A stretch of DNA of 64,000 nt, taken from Flavobacterium shii. Lineage in GTDB: Bacteria; Bacteroidota; Bacteroidia; Flavobacteriales; Flavobacteriaceae. Below, in pieces: positions 43,873-52,500 of the stretch. Where the stretch lies: positions 1-64,000 of the forward strand of contig NZ_JAOZEW010000007.1 of NCBI RefSeq assembly GCF_025847235.1, in the 5' to 3' direction. The translations under genes and the position numbers were made by a program. The notes beneath the pieces were generated by a model. That model saw only the letters and a program-made list of their open reading frames with translations, made no database searches and was not told where the DNA came from. Every line of letters starts with the position of its first letter. The stretch's first letter is position 1.

Positions 43873-43879
43873 ACGAATT

Positions 43880-44161
43880 ATGATTTTAGAAATAGTATCA
43901 CCAGAAGTAAAATTATTTTCAGGAGAAGTTACTTCGATTACCCTTCCGGGAGTTGATGGAAGTTTCCAGATCTTAAATAATCATGCACCAATTGTTTCTT
44001 TATTAAAAAAGGGGATTGTGAAAATTGAAGGAACAAGTTTCAATTTCTCTAAAGAAGCAACAAGTAAATTCACGAAAGTAAATGATCAAACCTATACATT
44101 GGCAATTGAATCAGGAACAATCGAAATGAAAGACAATAAAGCAATTATTTTAGCAGACTAA
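43880..44161 (+). CDS. atpC: ATP synthase F1 subunit epsilon
   Basis: A 93-aa protein matching only the N-terminal beta-sandwich of epsilon: MILEIVSPEVKLFSGEVTSI, then LPGVDGSFQILNNHAPIVSL, the family hallmark G-x-F-x-I-L-x-x-H-A-P. The C-terminal helical hairpin that regulates ATPase activity in E. coli is absent, as in most Bacteroidota epsilon subunits. Its job is to link gamma and the c-ring within F1. It lies 52 bases after atpD and is followed by a terminator, so it closes the atpDC operon. The short form implies that the usual epsilon C-terminal inhibition does not operate here. Confidence 0.95.
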   Translation: MILEIVSPEVKLFSGEVTSITLPGVDGSFQILNNHAPIVSLLKKGIVKIEGTSFNFSKEATSKFTKVNDQTYTLAIESGTIEMKDNKAIILAD

Positions 44162-44180
44162 AATAATTCAAGATAAAGTT

Positions 44181-44216
44181 GAAAAAGCCAGACATAATTT
44201 GTCTGGCTTTTTTTAT
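44181..44216 (+). terminator. Terminator after atpC
   Basis: Stem AAAAGCCAGAC/GTCTGGCTTTT followed by a T tract. Confidence 0.9.
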
Positions 44217-44244
44217 GCTAATGTTTTTTGTAAAGTTTATTCTT

Positions 44245-44252
44245 TATCTTTG
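44245..44252 (+). promoter_or_regulatory. Putative -7 box for NAD(P)-binding protein gene (TATCTTTG)
   Basis: TATCTTTG matches TAnnTTTG; the start codon is 126 bases away, giving a long leader. No -33 TTG at the proper spacing. Confidence 0.45.
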
Positions 44253-44292
44253 GAGTATTAACATCTCTTTATAAAATATCGATTCTAGTATG

Positions 44293-44345
44293 AAAGCATT
44301 GTAATGCTTTTGTTTGCTTCGTTTTATCAAACCGATAAAGCAAAG
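44293..44345 (+). promoter_or_regulatory. Two inverted repeats in the leader of the NAD(P)-binding protein gene
   Basis: AAAGCATT-GT-AATGCTTT (44293-44310) is a perfect 8-bp inverted repeat, immediately followed by TTTGCTT paired with AAGCAAA (44313-44344) around an AT-rich loop. These could be a regulator site or mRNA hairpins ahead of the start codon. Confidence 0.5.
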
Positions 44346-44377
44346 ATTATCTATGTCAAATTTTATAAAGAAAACAA

Positions 44378-45016
44378 ATGAAAAATATAATAAAAGTAGC
44401 TGTTTTAGGCGGCGGTGGGCGAACTGGAAAATATGTTGTTGACCAGTTATTAAGCCAAGGATTTAATGTAAAACTTCTTCTGAGAAATCCTGAAAATTTT
44501 CTAAATACAAATCCATTAATCGAAATTATAAAAGGCGATGCTATCGATCCTAAGTCTATAGAGTTCCTACTTAAAGGATGTCAGGCTGTGATAAACACAA
44601 TAGGACAAAGGCAAGGCGAACCACTTGTAGCGAGTAAAGCAACAATGAATATTCTAAAAGCAATGAGTCATTTTGGTATTCAGCGGTATGTTTTATTGGC
44701 TGGTCTTAATATCGATACACCATTTGATAAAAAAGGAGAGAAAACTACTCTGGCGACAGAATGGATGAAAGCGAATTTTCCTGTGATTCAGGAAGACCGA
44801 CAAAAAACGTATGATCTTTTGGTTGAGAGTACTATTAATTGGACTCTCGTTAGGGTTCCGTTTATTGAATTTACAGATGCTAGTGCAGAAATTGCAGTAA
44901 GTATTGAAGACTGTTTAGGCGATAAAATAAATGCTACAGATATAGCACGTTTTATGATTAGTGAGATCTCTGATGACAAATTCATTAAACAGTCTCCTTT
45001 TATAGCCAATATTTAA
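44378..45016 (+). CDS. NAD(P)H-binding SDR-like protein, 212 aa
   Basis: An atypical short-chain dehydrogenase of the NAD(P)H-binding (NmrA/biliverdin reductase-like) type. The Rossmann loop is VAVLGGGGRTGKYVVDQLLS (GxGxxG), and the second strand ends in LLLRNPENF, the Arg typical for NADP preference. The middle strand AVINTIGQRQGEPLVASKAT and the late WTLVRVPFIEF are family features. There is no YxxxK pair, so classical SDR chemistry is unlikely. Members act in stress responses or as redox-sensing regulators. It stands alone between two terminators and has two inverted repeats in its leader. The substrate cannot be assigned. Confidence 0.82.
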   Translation: MKNIIKVAVLGGGGRTGKYVVDQLLSQGFNVKLLLRNPENFLNTNPLIEIIKGDAIDPKSIEFLLKGCQAVINTIGQRQGEPLVASKATMNILKAMSHFGIQRYVLLAGLNIDTPFDKKGEKTTLATEWMKANFPVIQEDRQKTYDLLVESTINWTLVRVPFIEFTDASAEIAVSIEDCLGDKINATDIARFMISEISDDKFIKQSPFIANI

Positions 45017-45030
45017 AATCTAAAAACTAT

Positions 45031-45062
45031 AAACAGCGAGTCATTTCAGGCTCGCTGTTTAT
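45031..45062 (+). terminator. Terminator after NAD(P)-binding protein gene
   Basis: Stem AAACAGCGAG/CTCGCTGTTT with a 10-base loop. Confidence 0.85.
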
Positions 45063-45084
45063 TTAATAATGATAATCAATTTCA

Positions 45085-45092
45085 TAACTTTG
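45085..45092 (+). promoter_or_regulatory. Putative -7 box directly before bioF (TAACTTTG)
   Basis: TAACTTTG matches TAnnTTTG but ends only five bases before the bioF ATG. Transcription starting about 7 bases downstream would give a leaderless or near-leaderless mRNA. Confidence 0.45.
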
Positions 45093-45097
45093 TATTT

Positions 45098-46276
45098 ATG
45101 AAATTACCAGAAAATCTTACTCAAAAGTTAGCTGTTAGAAAGCAAAATAATGCGCTGAGACAATTGACTGATATTAATGCGTTAATCGATTTTACTTCCA
45201 ATGACTATATTGGGTTTTCAAAATCTGCAGCGATTTTTAATAAAACGCATCAATATTTACTTGATACCCAAAAGATACAAAATGGAGCAACTGGTTCAAG
45301 ATTGATTTCTGGAAATCATTCTCTTTATCAAATTACTGAAACTTTTATAGCACAATTTCATGAGTCAGAAGCGGCTTTAATCTTTAATTCGGGTTATGAT
45401 GCCAATGTTGGTTTTTTTGGTTCTGTGCCGCAGCGTAATGATGTTATTTTATATGATGAGTTAAGTCACGCTTCTATTCGTGATGGGATTTTAATGTCGA
45501 ATGCCAAATCATATAAATTTAATCATAATGATTTTGAAGATTTAGAACGACTTATCTTAAAATATCAAAGAGCTGTCATCCCGAGCGGAGTCGAAGGAGA
45601 AGCGGCTATTTTAAATTCTATTTATATAGTTACTGAAAGTGTTTTTTCTATGGATGGTGATTGTCCCAATTTAGAGGAATTAGTAGTATTATCCGAAAAA
45701 TATAATTGTTACCTCGTTATTGATGAAGCTCATGCATTAGGAGTTTTTGGCGAAAAAGGGGAGGGATTAGTACAATTTTTAGGATTGCATAATCGGATTT
45801 TTGCCAGAGTTATGACTTTTGGTAAAGGCTTAGGATGTCATGGGGCGGCTGTTCTTGGTTCGGAAGAATTAAAAGAATACCTCGTTAATTTTGCAAGAAG
45901 TTTTATTTATACAACGGGATTATCTCCACATTCGGTTGCGACTATTTTTATCGCTTACCAACAATTGGTAGTCGAGAAAGAGATCATCGAAAAATTACGT
46001 GGGAATATTGTTTGTTTTAATCAGGAGAAAAAACTTTTAGGATTACAGCCTATGTTTGTTAGGAGTAAATCGGCTATTCAATCGGCAATAATTCCGGGTA
46101 ATGAGAATGCAAAGGCTGTTGCCGAAAAAATGCAGGAAAAAGGATTTGATGTAAAAGCAATACTTTCGCCAACAGTTCCGGAGGGACAAGAGCGATTGCG
46201 CTTTTGTATTCATAGTTATAATACTCATGAAGAAATAACTGGAGTGTTGACTTTGTTGAGTAGCTTTGTCTTTTAA
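45098..46276 (+). CDS. bioF: 8-amino-7-oxononanoate synthase
   Basis: BioF condenses pimeloyl-ACP (or CoA) with alanine, the first step of the biotin ring pathway, using PLP. The 392-aa protein shows LIDFTSNDYIGFSKSAAIFN, GATGSRLISGNHSLYQITE, LYDELSHASIRDGILMS and the Asp-containing LVIDEAHALGVFGEKGEGLV. The PLP-binding Lys243 is in MTFGKGLGCHGAAVLGS. Around residue 160 a stretch encoded by 45574-45599 (AVIPSGVEGEA) interrupts the normal sequence between the helix LERLILKYQ and the strand SIYIVTESVFSMDGD. It looks like an interspersed-repeat fragment read in frame. The reading frame is intact, so the enzyme is probably functional. First gene of a biotin operon. Confidence 0.93.
   Translation: MKLPENLTQKLAVRKQNNALRQLTDINALIDFTSNDYIGFSKSAAIFNKTHQYLLDTQKIQNGATGSRLISGNHSLYQITETFIAQFHESEAALIFNSGYDANVGFFGSVPQRNDVILYDELSHASIRDGILMSNAKSYKFNHNDFEDLERLILKYQRAVIPSGVEGEAAILNSIYIVTESVFSMDGDCPNLEELVVLSEKYNCYLVIDEAHALGVFGEKGEGLVQFLGLHNRIFARVMTFGKGLGCHGAAVLGSEELKEYLVNFARSFIYTTGLSPHSVATIFIAYQQLVVEKEIIEKLRGNIVCFNQEKKLLGLQPMFVRSKSAIQSAIIPGNENAKAVAEKMQEKGFDVKAILSPTVPEGQERLRFCIHSYNTHEEITGVLTLLSSFVF
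45574..45599. repeat. Interspersed-repeat-like fragment inside bioF
   Basis: The DNA GTCATCCCGAGCGGAGTCGA and the six bases after it are nearly identical to a GC-rich repeat that, from general knowledge, is frequent between genes in Flavobacterium. Here it is in the bioF reading frame and encodes VIPSGVEG. Confidence 0.6.
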
Positions 46277-46315
46277 AAATAACGATTACACAAAGATTTT
46301 CGAAACAAAAAATAT

Positions 46316-46960
46316 ATGAAACTATTTATAACAGGAATATCCACCGATGTAGGCAAAACTATTACTTCTGCTATAATCGTTGAAGCATTGGAGGCTGATT
46401 ATTGGAAACCAATTCAAGCTGGAGATTTGGAGAATTCGGATGCTGCAAAAGTTCAGTCGAAAATCTCAAATACTAAATCTCAATTTCACAACAATTCTTA
46501 TGCTTTAAATACACCTGCAAGTCCACATTTGGCTGCAGAAATTGATGGAATTACCATTGATTTGAATAAAATAACGGAACCTGAAACTAACAATCATTTG
46601 GTTATCGAGGGAGCGGGCGGGCTATTTGTTCCATTAAATGATAAAGAATTTGTTATTGATTTAATTCGGCATGATTATAAAGTAATTGTGGTTTCCAGAC
46701 ATTATTTAGGAAGTATTAATCACACCTTGCTTACTATTGAAGCTTTGCAAAATCGAAAATTAAATATTGCAGGAATTATTTTTAGCGGAAGCGAAAACAA
46801 ATCTTCCGAAACAATTATTCTTAATAGTATGGGAATAAAATGCATTGGAAGAATTGACGAAGAACCTTATTTCGATCAAAATGTAATTCGCGAATATGCT
46901 GATTTGTTTAAAGATAATTTGTTGTCATTAGGGGAATCTATCCCGAGGCTTCAGGACTAA
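46316..46960 (+). CDS. bioD: Dethiobiotin synthetase
   Basis: BioD closes the ureido ring of dethiobiotin from diaminopelargonate, CO2 and ATP. The 214-aa protein has the P-loop ITGISTDVGKTITSAIIVEA, the substrate motif YWKPIQAGDLENSD, the nucleotide-site segment LVIEGAGGLFVPLND, and a later IAGIIFSGSEN. All are family hallmarks. It lies 39 bases after bioF and 27 bases before bioA, so the three are co-transcribed. The last nine codons (GESIPRLQD) lie over an imperfect palindrome (TCCCGAGGCTTCAGGA, 46941-46956), suggesting that the C-terminus may have been extended by a repeat. Active-site residues are upstream of this tail. Confidence 0.94.
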   Translation: MKLFITGISTDVGKTITSAIIVEALEADYWKPIQAGDLENSDAAKVQSKISNTKSQFHNNSYALNTPASPHLAAEIDGITIDLNKITEPETNNHLVIEGAGGLFVPLNDKEFVIDLIRHDYKVIVVSRHYLGSINHTLLTIEALQNRKLNIAGIIFSGSENKSSETIILNSMGIKCIGRIDEEPYFDQNVIREYADLFKDNLLSLGESIPRLQD

Positions 46961-46987
46961 AATTAAAAATCTACAATATTATATCAG

Positions 46988-48259
46988 ATGACATTATCAG
47001 AGAAAGACAGCCAATATCTTTGGCATCCTTATACACAACATAAAACTGCAGCTGTTCCTATTGCTATTTCTAGAGGAGAAGGGGCGTTGCTTTGGGACGA
47101 AAATAATAAAGAATATATAGATGCAATTGCCTCTTGGTGGGTTAACCCTTTTGGGCATAGTAATCGTTTTATTGCTGATGCTATTTATAAACAATTAACG
47201 ACTTTGGAGCATGTTTTGTTTGGTGGATTTACTCATGAACCAGCGATTGTGCTTGCCGAAAGACTTATTGAGATTTTACCTAAAAACCAACAGAAAATAT
47301 TTTTCTCGGATAATGGTTCAACGGCTGTAGAAGTCGCTATAAAGGTGGCTTTGCAATATTTCTTTAACAAAGGAGAAAAACGTACTACGATTATTGCTTT
47401 TGAAAATGCTTTTCATGGAGATACATTTGCAGCAATGGCAGCGAGCGGAATTTCATTTTATACGCAAGCTTTTCAAGGTATGTTTATAGATGTGGTTCGA
47501 ATTCCAGTTCCAGTAAAAGGTCATGAACAAGAGAGTTTTGATGCTTTAAAAGAAGTAATCAAAGACAAGAATTGTGCAGGGTTTATTTTTGAACCATTAG
47601 TACAAGGTGCAGCGGGAATGGTTATGTATGAGCCAGAAGCACTGGGGACTTTAATCCAGATTTGTGCAGCAAATAATGTCCTTACTATTGCCGATGAAGT
47701 CATGACGGGTTTTGGTAAAACAGGAAAAACATTTGCAATGGATTATCTGGATGAAATGCCAGATATGATGTGTCTTTCAAAAGCATTAACAGGAGGAACA
47801 ATTCCTATGGCAATTACTACTTTTACACAAGAAGTTTTTGATGCTTTTTATGACGATGATATTAATAAAGCATTGTTTCACGGGCATACTTTTACTGCTA
47901 ATCCTACAGGATGTGCGGCGGCTTTGGCAAGTATTGATTTGTTGCAAACTCTGGAAATGCAGGTCAATATTGAACGTATAAATAAAAGCCATTTGAATTT
48001 TCAGAATAAAATAAAAAATCACCCAAAAGTTGTTACAACCAGAGTTTTAGGAGTTATTTTTGCATTGGAAATAAAATCTGATTCAGAAGAAAGTTATTAT
48101 GGCTCGATGAGAAATAAGCTCTATAATTTTTTTATCGATAAAGGAGTTATTCTAAGACCTGTTGGGAATATAGTTTACATCTTGCCGCCATACATTATTA
48201 GCAATAAGCAACTTGAAAAAGTGTACTCGATCATTGAAGAAGCTATAGAGATGGTTTGA
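46988..48259 (+). CDS. bioA: Adenosylmethionine--8-amino-7-oxononanoate transaminase
   Basis: BioA moves the amino group from S-adenosylmethionine to 8-amino-7-oxononanoate, making diaminopelargonate, with PLP in the cytosol. The 423-aa protein is normal in length. Motifs: YLWHPYTQHKTAAVPIAISR at the start (the W-H-P-Y-T substrate motif), DAIASWWVNPFGHSNRFIAD, FFSDNGSTAVEVAIKVALQY, IADEVMTGFGKTGKTFAMDY with the PLP Asp, and Lys265 in CLSKALTGGTIPMAITT. The end ILRPVGNIVYILPPYII matches the family. It sits between bioD and the ketoacyl-synthase-like gene. No bioB or bioC is in the window, so the pathway must be completed elsewhere. Confidence 0.97.
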   Translation: MTLSEKDSQYLWHPYTQHKTAAVPIAISRGEGALLWDENNKEYIDAIASWWVNPFGHSNRFIADAIYKQLTTLEHVLFGGFTHEPAIVLAERLIEILPKNQQKIFFSDNGSTAVEVAIKVALQYFFNKGEKRTTIIAFENAFHGDTFAAMAASGISFYTQAFQGMFIDVVRIPVPVKGHEQESFDALKEVIKDKNCAGFIFEPLVQGAAGMVMYEPEALGTLIQICAANNVLTIADEVMTGFGKTGKTFAMDYLDEMPDMMCLSKALTGGTIPMAITTFTQEVFDAFYDDDINKALFHGHTFTANPTGCAAALASIDLLQTLEMQVNIERINKSHLNFQNKIKNHPKVVTTRVLGVIFALEIKSDSEESYYGSMRNKLYNFFIDKGVILRPVGNIVYILPPYIISNKQLEKVYSIIEEAIEMV

Positions 48260-48345
48260 TTAGATATCTTGGATTATTAGATTTCTTAGATTTTTTGGGT
48301 TTAGTTTAGTATTAAAACCTTCCGAACTTTTAGTTAAATAAATTA

Positions 48346-49518
48346 TTGACATTGAATAAAAAAATTGCCATAACTGCCTTTTCTTCTATTTCACCTTTAG
48401 GAAATAATCCAAAAGATATTTGGGAGAATTATTTAAGTAATAAGCACTGTTTTACTTTACAACGGCTAGATAAACAGGAAACTCCTGTTGCAACTCTTAA
48501 TGCTGATTCTAAAGAAATTGTAGATCAGGTTCGTAATTCGGATATTAAATATAAATTTCTTGACAATAGTGTTTTGTTTGCTTTAGCAGCATCTCGGCAA
48601 GCGATAAAAAAATCAGGATGGAATTCAGAGGCTGTTTTCGGGATTAATATTGGGTCTTCTCGTGGAGCTACGGATTTATTCGAAAAACATTTTCAGGAAT
48701 ATTTAGAAACGGGAAAAGCACAAACACTAGCTTCTCCAACAACAACTTTGGGTAATATTTCTTCTTGGATTGCACATGATTTACAAAGTTCAGGTCCCGA
48801 AATTTCGCATTCGATTACTTGTTCAACAGCCTTACACGCCTTACTAAATGGGGTGGCTTGGCTAAGAGCAGGAATGGTCGATAAATTTTTGGTTGGAGGA
48901 AGTGAAGCTCCATTGACAGATTTTACGATTGCACAAATGCGAGCATTGAAGATTTATTCACGTATAGATTTAAATATGGATAAATGGCCAAATCTAGCAT
49001 TCGATTTAGATAAAACTCAAAACACAATGGTTTTGGGCGAAGGTGCGGCAGTTTGTTGTCTTGAATCTGGAGAGAAAGAAAACGCGATTGCATACGTTAC
49101 AGGGGTAGGGTATGCTACAGAGGTTTTGGAGCATAATATATCTATTTCGGCAGAAGCTACTTGTTTTCAAAAATCAATGAAAATGGCTTTGGAAGGAATA
49201 AATCCCAATGATGTAGATGTAATTGTAATGCATGCTCCTGGCACTATAAAAGGAGATTTGACGGAGTATAAAGCAATCCAGAAAGTATTTGGCTCTGTGC
49301 TTCCTTTACTTACTACCAATAAATGGAAGATCGGGCATACCTTTGGAGCTTCGGGAATATTAAGTGTAGAAATGGCAATTTTAATGATCCAACATAATAC
49401 ATTTATTGGTGTCCCTTTTGCAGAAGCACAAAAGCAAACGAATCCTATCAAAAGGGTATTAATAAATGCAGTGGGCTTTGGTGGAAATGCAGTGAGTATT
49501 TTACTTGAAAAAGCATAA
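48346..49518 (+). CDS. Beta-ketoacyl-ACP synthase-like protein, 390 aa
   Basis: A FabF/FabB-type thiolase-fold condensing enzyme placed after bioA. No ATG lies near the start; the first plausible start is TTG 48346 or TTG 48352. Catalytic Cys159 is in SHSITCSTALHALLNGV. The first active His is His296 in VIVMHAPGTIKGD, where the usual HGTGTxxND reads HAPGTIKGD. The second is His331 in TNKWKIGHTFGASG, with the Lys. All three catalytic residues are present. Position at the end of the biotin operon (86 bases after bioA) suggests a role in making the pimeloyl chain, as biotin clusters of some bacteria include special ketoacyl synthases; this is inference. It could also be a fatty-acid enzyme that is only a neighbour. 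Confidence 0.85.
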   Translation: MTLNKKIAITAFSSISPLGNNPKDIWENYLSNKHCFTLQRLDKQETPVATLNADSKEIVDQVRNSDIKYKFLDNSVLFALAASRQAIKKSGWNSEAVFGINIGSSRGATDLFEKHFQEYLETGKAQTLASPTTTLGNISSWIAHDLQSSGPEISHSITCSTALHALLNGVAWLRAGMVDKFLVGGSEAPLTDFTIAQMRALKIYSRIDLNMDKWPNLAFDLDKTQNTMVLGEGAAVCCLESGEKENAIAYVTGVGYATEVLEHNISISAEATCFQKSMKMALEGINPNDVDVIVMHAPGTIKGDLTEYKAIQKVFGSVLPLLTTNKWKIGHTFGASGILSVEMAILMIQHNTFIGVPFAEAQKQTNPIKRVLINAVGFGGNAVSILLEKA

Positions 49519-49521
49519 AAG

Positions 49522-49554
49522 CAAAGCGGGCTATCATTATGATAGCCCGCTTTG
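49522..49554. terminator. Bidirectional terminator after biotin operon
   Basis: Perfect 15-bp stem CAAAGCGGGCTATCA/TGATAGCCCGCTTTG with a TTA loop, between convergent genes. Confidence 0.88.
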
Positions 49555-49559
49555 TTTTA

Positions 49560-52500
49560 TTACAAAATTATCTTTTTTGTAATTATTAAATTGTTTTCAG
49601 TTTTAACTTTAACAATTACGACTTGATTCGGGAACTTTATTTCTCCTGTACTAAATGTGATATTATTTATAGTATCTTTTTTATATATAGTCTTACCTAA
49701 TATGTCATAAATAACAACAGACTCAATATTTTGCTCATCGGATGATATCTGAACCTGATGATTTTTATTAAAGATTACAATTCCGTTTTGAGCTAATTCA
49801 GGAGTGTCTATTCCTAACGTTTTTTGAGAAAAGCTCAATGTAAAACGATCATTGAAAGTGCCTGGTTCTGATTTAAAAGAATAACGGGTATTTTTTAAGT
49901 TGGTTGTAGTATTTGTTGTTTTATCGGTTAAAAATACTCTTTGATTTTGAAAAAAGCCATCTAAGCTTTCAATCCCGATAGTATAATCACCAGCAGTACT
50001 CGTGATGATTCCAAGAGGAATGATTTCGGTTTCGTCAAATGGTAAAGCACGCCCTTGAATTACTAAGTTTTCATTATCTAAAACGGAATAGATTGCTGTT
50101 CCAGAAGCATATGAGCTACCGTCATAAGCATCATCTTTGTCATTTGTGGCTCCTGTTATATATCCTAAAAGCATTTCGTTATATTGACCTTCATCATTTT
50201 TTAGGTTTAACCAAACTCTGTTTTTTTCTATAGTTGCTGTGGCTTGTTTTTGTGATTTAGAAGGTTTTGAAAATTCACTATTATTCGCCAATGTTTTAAC
50301 TCTCATGGCATTGTTGTAAGTTAAACTTCCAGAAACCTTGGCTTCTACAAAAAAACCTTGACCCGAAGCAATGCTTCCTGTTGCTTTTGTACTACCACAA
50401 GTTGTACAGTTGGTGATATCGCCAGTACCCGTTGAACCAGTGGCATTGTATGAAATGTAATCGGCTGCACTATAGTTGTAAATTCCATTTGCATCTGGAG
50501 TAGAACTTATTCTTGTATTATGAGTCCAGAAATAAAAAGTCCCTTTTATTAAAGTACTGTTTTGTGCATAGAATAAGTCTGCACTTAATGCAGATGGATA
50601 TGGGTTTCCAATTAAATTGGCTGTTGGGTATGTTCCTACAGTAGTTACATTTAGTGAATTTATTCCGTTGTTTGGTCTACCTATAAAATTGGCAGTATAT
50701 AATGTTTTAACCGATGGATCTCTTGAGAAATCTTGTGGAGCTCTTACAAGGTATCCTTTTCCAGGAATCATAACCTCAGTACCATTATCATTTGTAACAT
50801 ATCCAGTAGTAGGGTTATAATAATAATATTTATCCCAAAGCGTATTCGGGGATAGCTTTTTTAAGGTAAAACCCGAATCTATTGTAAGTGGAGATGACCA
50901 ATATGTGAAGTCAAAAAGATATACGGGTTTTGTTATTCTCTCCATTTCAAATGAATCTGCCGCTCCTGTATAAGTTGCGTTATCATTTGTTTGTACTAAA
51001 GAGCCATTGTTTTTTATAATTAATTTACCACCTGTACCTACAGTAATATTTTCATTAACTACTAATAGTTTATCCGAGTTTACAGTGAATTTTTTTCCAG
51101 CTGCTATAGTACATGAGCATACTTCTATGTTTGAGTCTAATGCTAAATTATCATTAACTATTATTGAGCCACCACTAGGAGGAGTTGATCCGTTATAAAC
51201 ATAAGGAACATCTATAAAATTAATTACCAACAGAGCATCGCCTGCATTTTCTTTTAATCGTACTTCTACTTCCGAATTTTTGTCCAATTGATAATAAGCA
51301 CTGGTATTAATTAGTGTAGGGGCATTGATATTACCTCCTGCAGTATATATTTTCGTACCATTTAAGTAAATTTCGGCATCATCATCACAATTTGCAACTT
51401 GTATATTATATCTTCCACAAGGGAATCCTTTTCGTTTATGTGATGTTGTAAAATTGTCTATTGGGACCGGAGCTCCTTGCCAGCTAGTTGCAGCGGAAGG
51501 GGATGCGGCTTTATTCCAGAAATTCGTTGTATCTATATTAAGGTTTGTATCTAGATAAGTACCTGCAAAACTGGATGCTGGTAATGCAAAATTAGGAGTT
51601 GTATAGCCGTAAACATTCCATACTTTATCACCATAAGGTTGATTAAGAGTCATGTTGGTGTTTATTTGTCCATAAGAGAAAGAAATTCGACTTGAGCCAG
51701 CATTTTCATAGTATTCTAAAATAAATTCATGAACACCAGCAGTCAGTGTTTGCTGAACGGCATATGAAGTATAAGCATGGTCATTCCATTGGTTGAGTCC
51801 TGAAACGAGTACTCCGTCTATATATAATCTAGCACCATCATCACTTCCTATGGTAATGTTGTATGTACCTGCGACAGTAGTAGTTTTCATTTTATAGCGA
51901 ACAAAAAACTTGTCGGAAGGCGGAGTGCCACATATAAATCGTGTTGTACCATTTACTTGACCATCGCCAATATTTCTATCAAAAAGGGTAGGTTCGGTTA
52001 CGTATCCAATGTAGTCTGTTGCAGCAGGTGATCCAGTCCAATTGTATACATATCCGATCCATGAATTATTACCAAATGTGTTTTGATCTCCTTGCGAACA
52101 GCTTACTAATTCATGTGCTCCCATATAAGGTTTAGTTCTTGTAACGCCATCAATGTCTGTTGTTACTGCTGCTAAGGAAGTACCAACTAATAATTTATTT
52201 GTAGTATTGTTTGCGTTTAAGTATAGCCCAGATAAAAATGTTGGCTGAAGATTTAAAGAATGTGAGTCTTGATTACCAGTAGCAGTTTGCCAATTTGCAA
52301 GGCTAGTAGAATCTGTAAATCCAAATCGTCCAATTTTAGCATTTGCAGAAGTATAATAATAATCGTTATAATCGATAGTTGTAAATGCCGAATTACCTTC
52401 ATTTAAGATCAGGTATTGAGTTCCTTGGGTTTGGATATTATAAAGAATATTATCTACAACGCTTAAAGTATTACCGCTTTTAATATAAATACAAGACGAG

